Under the pieces are notes generated by a model that was given only the letters and a program-made list of their open reading frames with translations, had not been told where the DNA came from and did no database searches. 64,000 nucleotides of DNA from Homalodisca vitripennis (taxonomy: Eukaryota > Arthropoda > Insecta > Hemiptera > Cicadellidae). Below, one piece after another: positions 47,185-57,957 of this stretch; positions within the stretch are counted from its first letter, which is position 1, and every line of letters starts with the position of its first letter. The translations under genes and the position numbers were made by a program. The stretch spans positions 70,111,501-70,175,500 of the forward strand of contig NC_060213.1 of the NCBI RefSeq assembly GCF_021130785.1, read 5' to 3'.

Positions 47185-50100
47185 TTACATATCAAAGTTT
47201 CCAAGTTTGTTTAACTCTTCTAAAATATCTGTTTTATATCCATACGGTACTGTATCGATCTTATTTTCTAGGACAATTCTCTTATCATCTTTAGCGTTCA
47301 GTGCTAACTTGTTTATAGTGACGGTGTACAACTCATGTTTATAACTTTTGATGACTGTCATCTCCCTAAATTCTTCTTTATCTTCGAACAAACATCTCTT
47401 CAAGTTTTCGATATTTATTGTTTTATTTACAACGCTTCTCTTAATTCCTTTACACCTAACTGGATTTTTATCTAGATATTTGTACGAGTACATCTTAGAC
47501 CTTAAACCACAAAATTCTTCTAAAACTTCGCTATTTAACTCATCTTTGAATTTCCCTATTACCTTCTTATTTTTAGTAGTGAAACATTCATGATCTTTTG
47601 GATAATCACTTGTATCAAAGTCATCTATATTTTCTTTAATAATTTTAAAAGGATCTCGTTTCAATTCTAGAAAATAACTGTCCTGTATCCATGTAACACA
47701 GATTCAAATCTGGATCAAACTTCTTTAATTTGTTGTAATAAAACTCGTACATTAGCAATTTTGAGAGGTCGAGAACTGAAAATCCTATGTAAATCGGTTT
47801 GTTAAATTTAACCTTTTGTTTGTACATGTGACTCGCTATACAGTTGTCGTCAAAGATGTTAAAGCATTTGAAATTTGTTTTCTTAGCTTGTTTCATTGAA
47901 AATTCTTCATTTCCAAGCTTAATATCACATCTGTTTCTCACATTTTCCACAGATTTTCCAAAAACTGAGTTGTTCATCAGCTTATAAAAGTCCTTTTCAA
48001 AGTCGCTTGTAGCTTTGGTTCTCATGTTTGTGTTAAAATCAATGTATTCTTTCATAAAAGGCTTCTGATCGAATGCAATAACTCTATTCACATGTTTTCA
48101 AAATCATACCTTGTTCCAAATAGAACTTCAAATTTCTCGAATGAACAACGTATTCAGTTTTATCCAGTAGAGTTGTGCAAAGTTTTGTTTTTAAAATGTT
48201 CTGGAGCAAGAGGTAAATCCTTGTGATGTTCGTGTAAATTTGTTGGATATCCAAGATCGACTTCGAGAATATAGCCATAATCTTCGTCGCCAGTGAGTTC
48301 TAAAATTGTTTCTTGCCACTCTTCTTTTGTATACGTTTTAGGATCCATCCACTTGATATCACTAAACGGCAGTTTTTGCATAAGACCATACCCATAAAGG
48401 TTGTTTGCATCGAGATAGAGTAAATAGTTTTCGGGCTTTGTCTTATCAAAATCTTTTAAATATTTGTTATTTGCTTTCACATATCGCTTAATACATTGAG
48501 AAATACCTCCACGAATACCTTTTTCAATCATTAAATACATATCGTAATCGTGTATCAGTTGAAGCTCAATTTTCGTTAATTTTAACATAGCATCCCATGC
48601 GAGACTTGGAGCTGTTAGATAGTGTGCTGGATCAAGCTTATAGCAATTCAAACAAATATTCCTAAAATTTTCAAAGATATCAGCAAGCAATAAAACATCT
48701 TGAATGTTGTACAAATCAGAGTAATTTCCTAGATTTTTCTCTTTTAATTTGTTCCATACATTTAAGTAGTGTTGATAATCTTTCTCAGATATGCTCTCGT
48801 CTGTCAAAAGTGAATAGAAATCTTGAATTTTCAGCTCTTCTTTGTAATCAAGTTTTTCAATATTATCGATAAATTCATAGGGAAATATTCCTTTTCCAGA
48901 CAATATTTTAAAAATCTCGTCGTCGTCATTTGGCTGTCTTTCTATAATTTCATTCAATCCATCCTGTGTAAAATGATTTGTATGTTTGAAGTCTTCTTTC
49001 TTTAAATTTTTCGCTAATTTTTCAATAGACGAGGCCATGAATCTGAACGTGTCTACAAACGAAAACTTGATGAATTTTCTTGGCTTATCACCTTCGAATT
49101 CATAGCCATATCCAGAATTTACAGAATAATTTATATATTTTTCATCGGTGTTTGCAATCAAATCAACATTTCCATATTGTTTAGCCATCTCTTTTATGTA
49201 CAAATGAGTATCGTAATTTGACATATTATGGCAGAAGAAAACGGGAATATTCTGAGGAAATTTCAAATTTAGATTGCAACATGCATGAGCTGCGCCTCGA
49301 AACTTGCCGGTTAAATGACAATGATCTCTCACTTTATTATAACTCTTATCTTTCCAACTATCAGGAGGAAAACCATACTGAATTGACCCAACATCATAAG
49401 CAGACCATTCACAGATATGACAAACGTTTGAATTTTGATACGAAATTTCTTCTTCTTCTGTCAATTTCATAGGTTTTTCATGTTCTTAGAATTATATTTT
49501 TTTCGCTATTTATTTCGATAATTTATTGAGTTCTTCAAACAATTTTGTCGGGACGTTTTTTCAAATCTTCTTCATTTTTGGCACGATAACATATCGGTTT
49601 GTACATGCGATTGGTCACATTCGGACACTAAATATAGAGTAAAACCATAAGGAATGTGCCTCTGAATCTTGGTTGTAGTCGATCTTTGTGGATTGTTCTT
49701 ACATGTCGGAATCTTTTCCAATATGCTCTCAAAGTCCATATAAATTACGTACGGATGGTTAAATTTCTTTTGATAATTAGTAAATTTAGTTGTTTGACCT
49801 GGAAATGGCATAATTGGCTTACAAACTTCATGATTTTTACAAATTTCTAAGTGATCTGTTAAATCTCCAGATTTGTAAAAATGGCTTAAACATCTTCTTC
49901 TACACAAAAATTTTCTTTCTTTATGTTTAGACAACTGCGAAGAAACAAGCTTATTTAAATCGGTTATCAAAACATAATGAGATTTATCATCTTGTTTAAC
50001 ATACAATAAATCAATGTTTGTTTCAGCGTCATATTTTTCAGAAATTTGTAACGGAACAATGTTAATATTTTCATCAAAACTGTAGACATTGATAGACATT

Positions 50101-51123
50101 GTTGGATACTTATACTTGGAATTGTAGCTTCGTTTTTCAAATATTTGTATATCTTTCAGAGACATTGGATACTCAAAACCTGAAAATATTTCGTCATTCA
50201 CAAATTTTTCGTATTGCTTTACACGTTCACAGTCTCTTTCTGGTTTTTCAATAGCACATCTTATTGAGTAAATAAAGCAAAAATCATCTCTATTTTTTAT
50301 ATTTATACAAGCTTTTTTATCTTTGATATTCTTTGGTAAATCGATGTATGATCCTGCATTCATCATTTCGTGTTTGTTAAGGCTCAAAACTAGTTGTTTA
50401 CAACTTTTAAATGTCCATCCGGAACCTTTATTTGGATTATTCGTTTGTTCTCGATGTGTTAATTTTATTAAATTGCTCAGTAATAAAGTCGTTTACGTCA
50501 AAGATTTCGTCTGCTTTGATAGTAAAATACATTAGACACATGTTTGCGGTTCACCATTCACTAAAGTTCGTTCGTATTCACATTCCAAAGAGAGATAGCC
50601 CTTCATATTTTTAACATTTTCTTGAAATTTCTCGATTAAACTTTTAATTTCTGACCGCATAATTGAAAGATATTTGTAAATTGACATGGAATTGTCGTTC
50701 AAGTTTGTTAAAATGTATTGCTTGAAAAGACCGTGTATTGAGGATAAAACTTCTACATCAATGATATTTTCGGATTTTACTTTTAAGAGTTTTATCAATT
50801 TCTTCGATCATTTCAGACTTGGTTTTATCGTTAGTACCGATAGCCAACTTTTCAGCTATTGAATGAAGTTTTTCATCATTAAATAGGTCGAGATTTTTCT
50901 TTTCAACTTTGAAATTTCTTTTTAATTCACGTAATCTCTCAATATTAAACATGTTTTCGTGATCGGCAATTTTATTTTCTCTAGCCCACTGTCTTAAATA
51001 ATTTAGTTCATTATTGTAAATTTGCTTGTTTTTTTCATGACTTTTAGAATTATAATGGCGATCATAGTTTTTTCTTAAAATTTCTATTTTGCAGAACGGA
51101 CATGATATTTTATCGCGCTCCAT
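47185..51123 (-). CDS. polB: protein-primed family B DNA polymerase, frameshifted
   Basis: The replication enzyme, about 1,310 residues, starting MERDKISCPFCKIEILRK at 51123 after TTTTTCTATCTAAATGG. A C2H2-like finger (CPFC...H...H) and a charged SAP-like region lead to KACINIKNRDDFCFIYSI. ExoI IYMDFESIL lies near 49740, a conserved VRDHCHLTGKFRGAAH near 49300, ExoII HNMSNYDTHL near 49220, ExoIII YNIQDVLLLAD near 48700, motif A LYLDANNLYGYG near 48400 and motif B KLMNNSVFGKS near 47965. Motif C begins CYMDT near 47690 but one extra base falls inside the motif. At least seven one-base shifts divide the gene; long open pieces remain (436 and 271 codons). The stop touches the integrase ATG. Confidence 0.9.
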
Positions 51124-51140
51124 TTAGATAGAAAAATGTA
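51124..51140 (-). promoter_or_regulatory. Polinton start signal of polB
   Basis: On the minus strand TTTTTCTATCTAA directly precedes ATGG. The same arrangement stands at 36573, 43632, 45734, 46151 and, on the plus strand, 44590-44601. It contains TCTA in an AT-rich frame and a T-run, and touches the start codon. Confidence 0.6.
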
Positions 51141-51783
51141 TTTAACTAAATGGTGCTTGTAAACCAACGATTGCGCCTCTCACGGCGTGATATCACTACG
51201 GATATGACGCAGGCGAAGCGATTATCGTGATGGTCGGTCTGTAGTAGCACACCTCGACTGTCATTGATACACACAGCGCAATCTTTCGGAACTAAAATGT
51301 CGGTAATGCAGATTTGCTTTTAAGAATAAAAATTGTGTTCCCGTTTACTATTATAACATTTTCTTTTTCAAAATGTTAGATAATTTTACCTATTATAAAT
51401 ATGCGTAACATTTTGTTACTTGTAATTTTCAAATTATATTTTAAATTAATTTCTTAAATTTTTACTTCTCGATGGGCTGTTGTATTGTGTTGCTGAGTAT
51501 ATATGTCCGCGAATTCGGTTTGGTCGGTTAGGAAGTTTACTTCTGAACTGTTTCAATGCGAGTGGCCATAGCGGAGAAACACCAAGTTCAGAAGTATTCA
51601 GATCGTATTCCGGAACCATTTCTCTATCCGTATCTCGCTCTTCTCTCTCTCTCTAGCCTGAATATAGATCCTAGCCTATAAACGGCAGAAGTGATCGTGT
51701 CATAGGCATAAAAAGAGAGGGAGAGAGAAAGAGACAGAGGGAGGAGAAAAGGTCGACCGAGAAATGGTTTTGCACTTTTTGAC
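51124..51783. other. 660-bp non-coding region between polB and the right TIR
   Basis: Absent from the left end of the element. Next to polB it has the start signal (TTTTTCTATCTAAATGG, minus strand). It then holds a perfect palindrome GTGATATCAC at 51187-51196, a less AT-rich segment to about 51310, and a CT-rich tract near 51637-51655 facing a GA-rich tract near 51710-51745 that could pair as a stem. No open frame with protein-like content. It could be the polB control region or an insertion of foreign DNA. Confidence 0.5.
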
Positions 51784-51803
51784 TTTGAATTTTTTCTATT
51801 TAA

Positions 51804-52113
51804 ATGGAGTTCTTGAAAGAGTTTAAATGATATTGGAGAATGTAAGTTTAAAGAGTATAAGAAGTTAAATGAATTGGAAGAAAGGAAGAAACATAGAAAT
51901 CTTGAATTTGGAGAAAATGAAAGATAAAATTCGGGTTTACAATAATTGCCGAGTTGGAAGATTGTAAAGTACACTTACCGAACAGATTTTTGACTGTTTT
52001 GGATGAAAAAAAGATTAAAGAATTAAACAAAAATGAAAAATTACACTTGATTGTTACTGGAAAGAAGACTATAAAAGATAAAGAAATTATAACAATTAAC
52101 TTTGTAGAATAAA
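51804..52113 (+). pseudogene. TIR-encoded small OB-fold-like protein, right copy, broken
   Basis: Second copy of 36267-36572. After MEFLKE one extra T at about 51823 shifts the frame. Another added base near 51927, in an A-run, and several substitutions around 51880-51897 (reading ERKKHRN instead of ENKKYKI) follow. The left copy is intact. Confidence 0.75.
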
Positions 52114-52123
52114 GTCTTAACTC

Positions 52124-52676
52124 TAAAACTTGCAGTCCCTCCCCACGTCATAGTACTGTTTTGATAACCATAGTTGGTGTCTTTCTTCATAGGAATCACA
52201 TGGAATATTATCTACAGTAATACATTTTGTTTCACAAAACACAAAATGTGGCTATATTCTATAAGAAAAAAAATTCTATAATGCTCTTTAATGAATTGTG
52301 TTGATAAATCTTGATACTCACAAAAATTCCTAAGAAATTCATCAATTAAGTCTTGATTATCTTGAAAGAACGTATAATATGGGAAAAATGTCATAAAAAA
52401 ACGATGAAAACTCTCTGTTTGTTTATTTTTTTACTTTCTTTTCAATATCTTTCGTAATTATATTAAATATGTAATCCCTTACTTTTTTAGTTTTTTGCCG
52501 ATAGTAAAACACTCCATTAGACGTTTTTTCTGCAAAAGACTTTACAAGTTCTTTGAATTCTGTATCATTTAAGGAAAGTATCAACTGTTTCTTTAAAATG
52601 TTTTGGTAATTCGTTGAATTCATCTTTGTTGCACTGTTTTTAATGCTAGAAACTGAAGAGAGCTTGGTGAGTTCAT
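52124..52676 (-). pseudogene. TIR-encoded protein, right copy, broken
   Basis: Second copy of 35713-36256. It is shifted by one extra A after the 14th codon region (near 52638), an extra base near 52590, a 7-A run near 52430 and a further A near 52268. The T-run that breaks the left copy is one base shorter here, so the two copies are broken at different sites. Confidence 0.7.
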
Positions 52677-52874
52677 GTTGTTTATTTAGTAGAAAAGTTT
52701 TTTTATTAAAGTACAGTATGTTTTTAGTAAAAAATGTTTTAAATTGATTAAATTTTATAAAGATTTCGAAGATTTTTTCCTTTATTCGTAGCAGATTTGA
52801 CAACATTTTACAAAGCACAGCTTAAGAAAGTAGAAGCAAACAGCTATAGATTTGGTTAATTTTTCATTCCTCAG

Positions 52875-52887
52875 AGTAGATAGTAAT
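52875..52887 (+). repeat. inverted copy of the terminal 13 bp inside the right TIR
   Basis: AGTAGATAGTAAT, reverse complement of the right terminus 53040-53052; mirrors 35504-35516. Confidence 0.8.
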
Positions 52888-53052
52888 GTACCGATCGCTT
52901 TTGGAGACGAACGACTGTAGATTCGGTTAATTTTTCATTGAGATTTGCTGTGTGTTATTTCTCAGCTTCCTTTATGGTACATTGAACAGTATTTTACATT
53001 GCTTTTCGGTCGGCTCCGAAAGTGCGCCAGGAACCCCATATTACTATCTACT

Positions 53053-53058
53053 CATGGG
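53053..53058. repeat. target-site duplication, right
   Basis: CATGGG immediately outside the right terminus; matches 35335-35340. Confidence 0.9.
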
Positions 53059-53450
53059 GTTAATAATACTCGAAGTGAAAGGGTTGAAGTCCTGTAGTAA
53101 TATTACTATATGTTAATAAAAACACAACTTTTTTCCAAATTGTTTACTTTTTGGGCGAGGCCTGTAGTAATGTTTATAAAGATACGAAACTAGTGGTAGT
53201 TTAACGAGTGAAGTGACCTGTGGTGAGACGTGAGTGAAGATCCGCATATCTGCCTCTAAAAACTAGACCATGAGCAAGTGGAAAAGCCCATTTTAATCAC
53301 CGGTTTTTAATGTTGGGTTATACTCGTATTGTATTTTGAATTTTTGAGATAATAAATTTCGAGTTTTGAGAAACTCAATTTTGATTAAAAAGATAATATA
53401 ATGATAAGAAATTTGACTTTTCATACTGTGCTTTAAACAATATGGAATAA

Positions 53451-54102
53451 TACAGGGTGTAAAGTAAGTCCTGATACACCTGGGTATGTTCCAAACGGTT
53501 TGAGATGTAAAATATTCAACATAGGCTACCCACGAAATTACTTTATTGGACTTTTTAGAAGGTAAAAATATTCTCCCCCCTATTAAAGAGGGTAGTGGGG
53601 GATCACTTTAAATTTTATAATTGCCAACACCACTATAACGTGTTATACTAATAGTTCTATTAAGTAATAACACAATGACACGAAGAAAAATAACTCTACG
53701 CCAATTTCTAGCAAAAGTTATGGGAAATAACGCAAAAAATAACAATCTTTAGGGATAATGCCAATTTCTTGCTAGTTTTGGTAAGAGGTGTCTTTTTCTA
53801 GGTGGCATTACAATATAAGGGACTGTTTGCCCATAACTTTTGCTATAAACGGCGTAGAGGTGTTTTATTAGTGTCATCGTTTTTCTATTGAATATAATGT
53901 TAATATAAAACGAAAAAAGATAGCGGTTGAAATTTGAACATTTAAAAGTTACCCCTTCTCCCCATTTTGAAAAGGTAGGTGGCATTTTTTGCCTTCAACA
54001 AACTCCAAGAAGTAATGTAATAAGTATGGTAAAGGTTGAACATCGATATCTCAATTGTTTGGAATATATCCAGGCGCATCAGGACTTAATTTACACCATG
54101 TA
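53451..54102. mobile_element. MITE with subterminal inverted repeats
   Basis: The left end, TACAGGGTGTAAAGTAAGTC, and the right end, which in reverse complement begins TACATGGTGTAAATTAAGTC, are imperfect inverted repeats of about 45 bp. A second pair of inverted segments lies inside (53666-53727 and 53830-53885), so most of the element can fold on itself. It is 650 bp and non-coding. The CAGGGTGT end and a TA border recall the mariner-like element at 20403, but interiors differ. Probably a non-autonomous DNA transposon. Confidence 0.55.
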
Positions 54103-54840
54103 TAGTTGTAAGCTAAGAATAGAACAGAAACATGTTCAATATGGAGAGCTTCGTAAGATTTTCAAAGAAAGTTTTTAGAAATAATAAAAGGATTACGCTT
54201 TAGTTCACTTTTAGTTCCAGGATAGATTTATATTTTAGGTGCACTTTGTATAAAAAGAGCCAATTGTAAAAAATCTCAAGGTATCAATGTCTATGTGACT
54301 TTTCCTAAACTTTTAGTTATAAATATCTCTAACGGTATTCAAAATATTGAGTAAAATCTTATGAGAATATATTATTATTTATCTGTTGTCACAAAATTTA
54401 CCTACTTATTCCGACTGAGCAGGAAGAAACTATTGTAGTTTGGTTTATTTATATGAACCAGATTATAGGTTAATTTACTTTATGTATAACTAACTTTATG
54501 CATACTACTAAGGAGGAGTGGCACAAATTATTAGACGATACAATGCGTTTTAAGCTATACCACGTACACTATTTTAGAAAATCATAAACAAACTACCTAT
54601 AAAGGTATTTAAAAAGAAATATACACTTAATTCTGATAAAATATTTAACACTCTCTGGTCCATCTGGTAGTAGAACCGTAGTAAAAGTTTCTAGAGGCAA
54701 TGAGAACTGGTAATTTGTAAGTGCATATAAAACATAAAAACATTATATATAAACCTGCAATTGAAAAAAAAGGAACAAAAATTTCCTGAATTACAATATA
54801 CTGTACTCTATTTCGTTGTTACCACTTTACTCATTTTATT
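54103..54840. other. AT-rich intergenic DNA
   Basis: Nothing recognised between the MITE and the 3' end of gene B. Confidence 0.4.
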
Positions 54841-54868
54841 TATTGCTATTTTATTCGTTTTACTCATA

Positions 54869-57024
54869 TATCTAATGCAAGGTGAACACAAGGATGGAAT
54901 ATAATAAACGAGACCATTGAGTCTCTGAGTTTTGACTGTCGCTTGCCTTCTCCTGCCAAGGTGACCTAGACTTGGATGGGGAGTGTAGAAATGTTGTTCT
55001 TAAACTGTAAAGGTTTCTGAGTCCGAAGAAGAAGAAACCTGTTAAGGCTTTCCCGCCACCAAGTTTGTTCAAGTTGTTCCCGAGCGGGAAAACGCCCAAC
55101 TTCCGCCGTCCGTCCGTGGTTGATCGACCACTCTTGTCAATCACACACTTGTACTCGGTGTGGCAGGTTGTTGAAATGTCGAAACACAGCTCCGTAGTCA
55201 AAAGTTGTCGTTTGTCCACTGCTTCCAAGGAATACATATCTGAAACATGTTAAAAAAGAAAAATAAACTAATTTTATATATTATTAAAATTCAAATTAGT
55301 TTTTGTATGTAAAATTAACATGTGGTTTATACATATTTGGTTGTGAAACAGCTTAGTTGGACGTTATAATGTAAAAAAAACGAGTTTTTATACAAATTGG
55401 GAATTTTAAAATAAGGAAAAATTATGTTTTGTCCATAAAGATTTCATAAACACTTCACCTTTATCCGGGGGAAGTTCAGGCACATTTATTATTTTATCAT
55501 AGAAAAATAAGGATCTACCATACTGAATAGAAATTCAAGAATATTGAAGTATTCATAAACCACTATGTCAATAAACGAATAACTTGTGATTGTTGATAAA
55601 TAAGGCATATTATCTATATACATAGTAGCCGTACTAATAAGAATACATAATCAAGTTTTTGGATTTATTTTTAAATTTAAATGAAAATTAATGGGTAAAT
55701 TATTTTGTTGGTCTTTACAATAAAAACTACATACAAAAAATAAAACTGTTAACTTTTCAATTCAAAAACCGATTTTTTTATACTAAAATATGAAACCAAA
55801 AATAATTAAAATTTCGATTTATATATTAAATTAAAACACTATGTTTTAATTGGAACATTTATTTTTCCTGCAATTTGGTTTTGCAGCTAGGATAGGAAGA
55901 ATTATTTGATCTTTAATTTAAAGCGTGGTTGATCGTGCCCTTGCAATGTAAGATTATTCTGAAAATCGTTTAAAAGTCCAATTGAAGAGGAATTAAAATA
56001 CTTTGCATTCAGAGAAAAGAATGGTCAGACAAAAAGAGTCCTTGATATAAATCGGGAATTAAAAATATAACCTTCCTAAAATCTCTTAGAATATGGTAAA
56101 TTTCTGCAAAAGTCTAATACTGGTTGAATAGTAGTGAAATAATAGATGTTTCTAAATCTTTCAATCTTAACAAGTTGTTTTCTTCACCTATTTGTTATAT
56201 AATAACTTCAAAAAAGGGAAACTCTCTCTTCTGCTGCTCTATGCCTAATAAAATGTTGAACTTGGTTGTATATCACTAAATGGTGGAGAAATAGAGATTC
56301 CGAGAATGGTGGGCAAATCAATTAATAATGTCAACGCAAATCAATTGTGATAGTATGAATTTCAAGGATATGAGTATATGTAGTTTGAATTTTGAGTTTT
56401 AGTATTCCTTTAAAACAGTTTGTGCTGCGACGAGTCATAAATAAACTTATTGAGATATGTTAGCCCCAACGAACTCTCCAAAGCTAATTTAGAGCAATAT
56501 TGGATCCTTATCTAATTAACGTATTAGTAATTAATACTTAGGAGATAGAAATTTTCAGCCTATTAAAAAATATTTATTTAAAATAGGTATACCGATAATT
56601 TTCCTAAAACATTTCAAAAGTCTCCGGGTTTGTGTGAGCGTTAGTCAAATAGTTTTTTATACAGTGTCATTAAAGGTAGCCACTAATGGGAATCGAAACA
56701 CCCGAACCCCATAATATAATGGATTTATTAAACTATAAATGAATACAACTTCCTAAGCCATTTTATAAATGAACTATAGACTTGAAATTTTGCATTGAAG
56801 CCTCAGCGGAAGGCTCTTACGTCCACATCAAGGAAAACTATTTTTTAGTCTTCTGAAATTACCAGTTTAAATATCCCATGCAAGCTCAACTTTGCAAGTT
56901 CATTTAAACCTGCCGGACAGGGGTAAAAAGGATTTCCTGGAACGGCAGACAAAGAGCCAGAAGAGCTGGAATAATTACTACCAACCACACACTGTAGAGC
57001 AATAGTATTCGTTCTAGCTTTCAT
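54869..57024 (-). pseudogene. gene B, broken paralogue of small secreted protein gene A
   Basis: Exon 1 (about 56930-57024) starts MKARTNTIAL; the hydrophobic signal core VWLVVIIPALLALC is in another frame, and AVPGNPF returns to the first, so one-base shifts separate them. Exon 2 (54869-55246, acceptor TGTTTCAG) resembles gene A in TFDYGAV, IDKSGRSTTDGRRK and GFFFFGLRN and ends at a TAG with AATAAA signals just downstream. The long frame of exon 2, with VFPLGNNLNKLGGGKALTG, shows what gene A has beyond its early stop. The two genes are same-strand tandem duplicates now separated by the Polinton. Function unknown. Confidence 0.5.
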
Positions 57025-57664
57025 GACACCGAACTGCTGCAGCTATAATTTTTATCTTAATTATATATTATAGAGTCTGAGAGACTGTTGCACGTTGTTA
57101 TAATTTTTAATAAAACCAAGCGGGAGGATGCAGTGTTTTTTTAAACTATTACTGGTCATTATAAACACCAGATGTTTTCTAGGCTTATATACTGTATCTT
57201 CCCAATTGTCACAGTGTTGACAGTTAAGGGAGTGACAGAAGGAAAGAAAAAGTAAACAAAATTTACAATCTGTTCAGCTGGTTTTACTTAAACAATAAGT
57301 AATAATAAAACTAACAGAATCGATAATACTTCGCTTGCAATCTTATTTCGACACGAAGAAACTATTGTAATTAAAAGGCTTTTTTATGGAATAAAAAATA
57401 TTTAGCACTCAGATCTAAAGATTTGTCTTTTTAATGGTCCTTTCCAGCCAGCAGCCTCACCGAAAAAATCTTATTAAATGGTGGGCGAAAAATTAATAAA
57501 TGGTGGAGTAACTTCACAAATATATTTTCCAAAATAAGACGCTTGTAAAAAAACCTTTAAATACTTTTTTGAATATAAAAATCCTTTTTCAACAATTAAC
57601 GTTTATTTTGTTGAGCAAAAAATATAGCAGGACACTGTAAGTATAGTTATTTTTTACTATTACT
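57025..57664. other. AT-rich DNA upstream of gene B
   Basis: TATA-like TATATTATAGAG lies near 57060-57075 on the minus strand; nothing else recognised. Confidence 0.35.
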
Positions 57665-57810
57665 ATGTATTCTTCCTGTTACGTTGGAAAACTTTTGATG
57701 AAAAAACAACTTAGCTACGATCAATTTAAATTATTCACGCTCCCAGCCACTCCTGCTAATTGGAAAACTTTATTTCATCTAATTCAAAACATTCAAGAAA
57801 GAACGAAATT

Positions 57811-57911
57811 TCCCCCACCCCCCCCCCCCCCCACCCCCCCCCCCCCCCACCCCCCCCCCCCCCCACCCCCCCCCCCCCCCACCCCCCCCCCCCCCCACCC
57901 CCCCCCCCCCC
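57811..57911. repeat. second poly-C array with exact 16-bp period
   Basis: A interrupts poly-C at 57817, 57833, 57849, 57865, 57881 and 57897, every 16 bp, the same unit as at 10661-10763. It lies directly at the 5' truncation point of the LINE that follows. Confidence 0.95.
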
Positions 57912-57957
57912 ATTTTTAAATAAGCCCACAAAACCATGCTATTCTGAAGACCAGTAT

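Larger units (their letters stand above)
35341..53052. mobile_element. Maverick/Polinton (adintovirus-like) integrated virus
   Basis: A 17,712-bp element bounded by inverted repeats of about 1.25 kb starting AGTAGATAGTAATATGG and by a perfect 6-bp duplication CATGGG. It encodes the defining Polinton set: protein-primed DNA polymerase B, RVE integrase, packaging ATPase, adenain-like protease and double-jelly-roll major capsid protein. Accessory genes include phospholipase A2, BRO and zinc-ribbon proteins. The pairing of capsid, protease and ATPase with polB and integrase means it was, or descends from, a virus able to form particles. The intact duplication and near-identical TIRs argue for recent insertion. 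Most genes carry single-base shifts. Confidence 0.95.
51784..53052 (-). repeat. Polinton right terminal inverted repeat
   Basis: Reverse complement of 35341-36593, slightly longer through added bases in homopolymers. It contains a second copy of both TIR genes. Ends TTACTATCTACT at 53052. Confidence 0.9.

Noticed and set aside
51624..51974. 116-codon minus-strand frame across the TIR boundary
   Set aside because: Antisense of the right copy of the small OB-like gene joined to the GA-rich tract.
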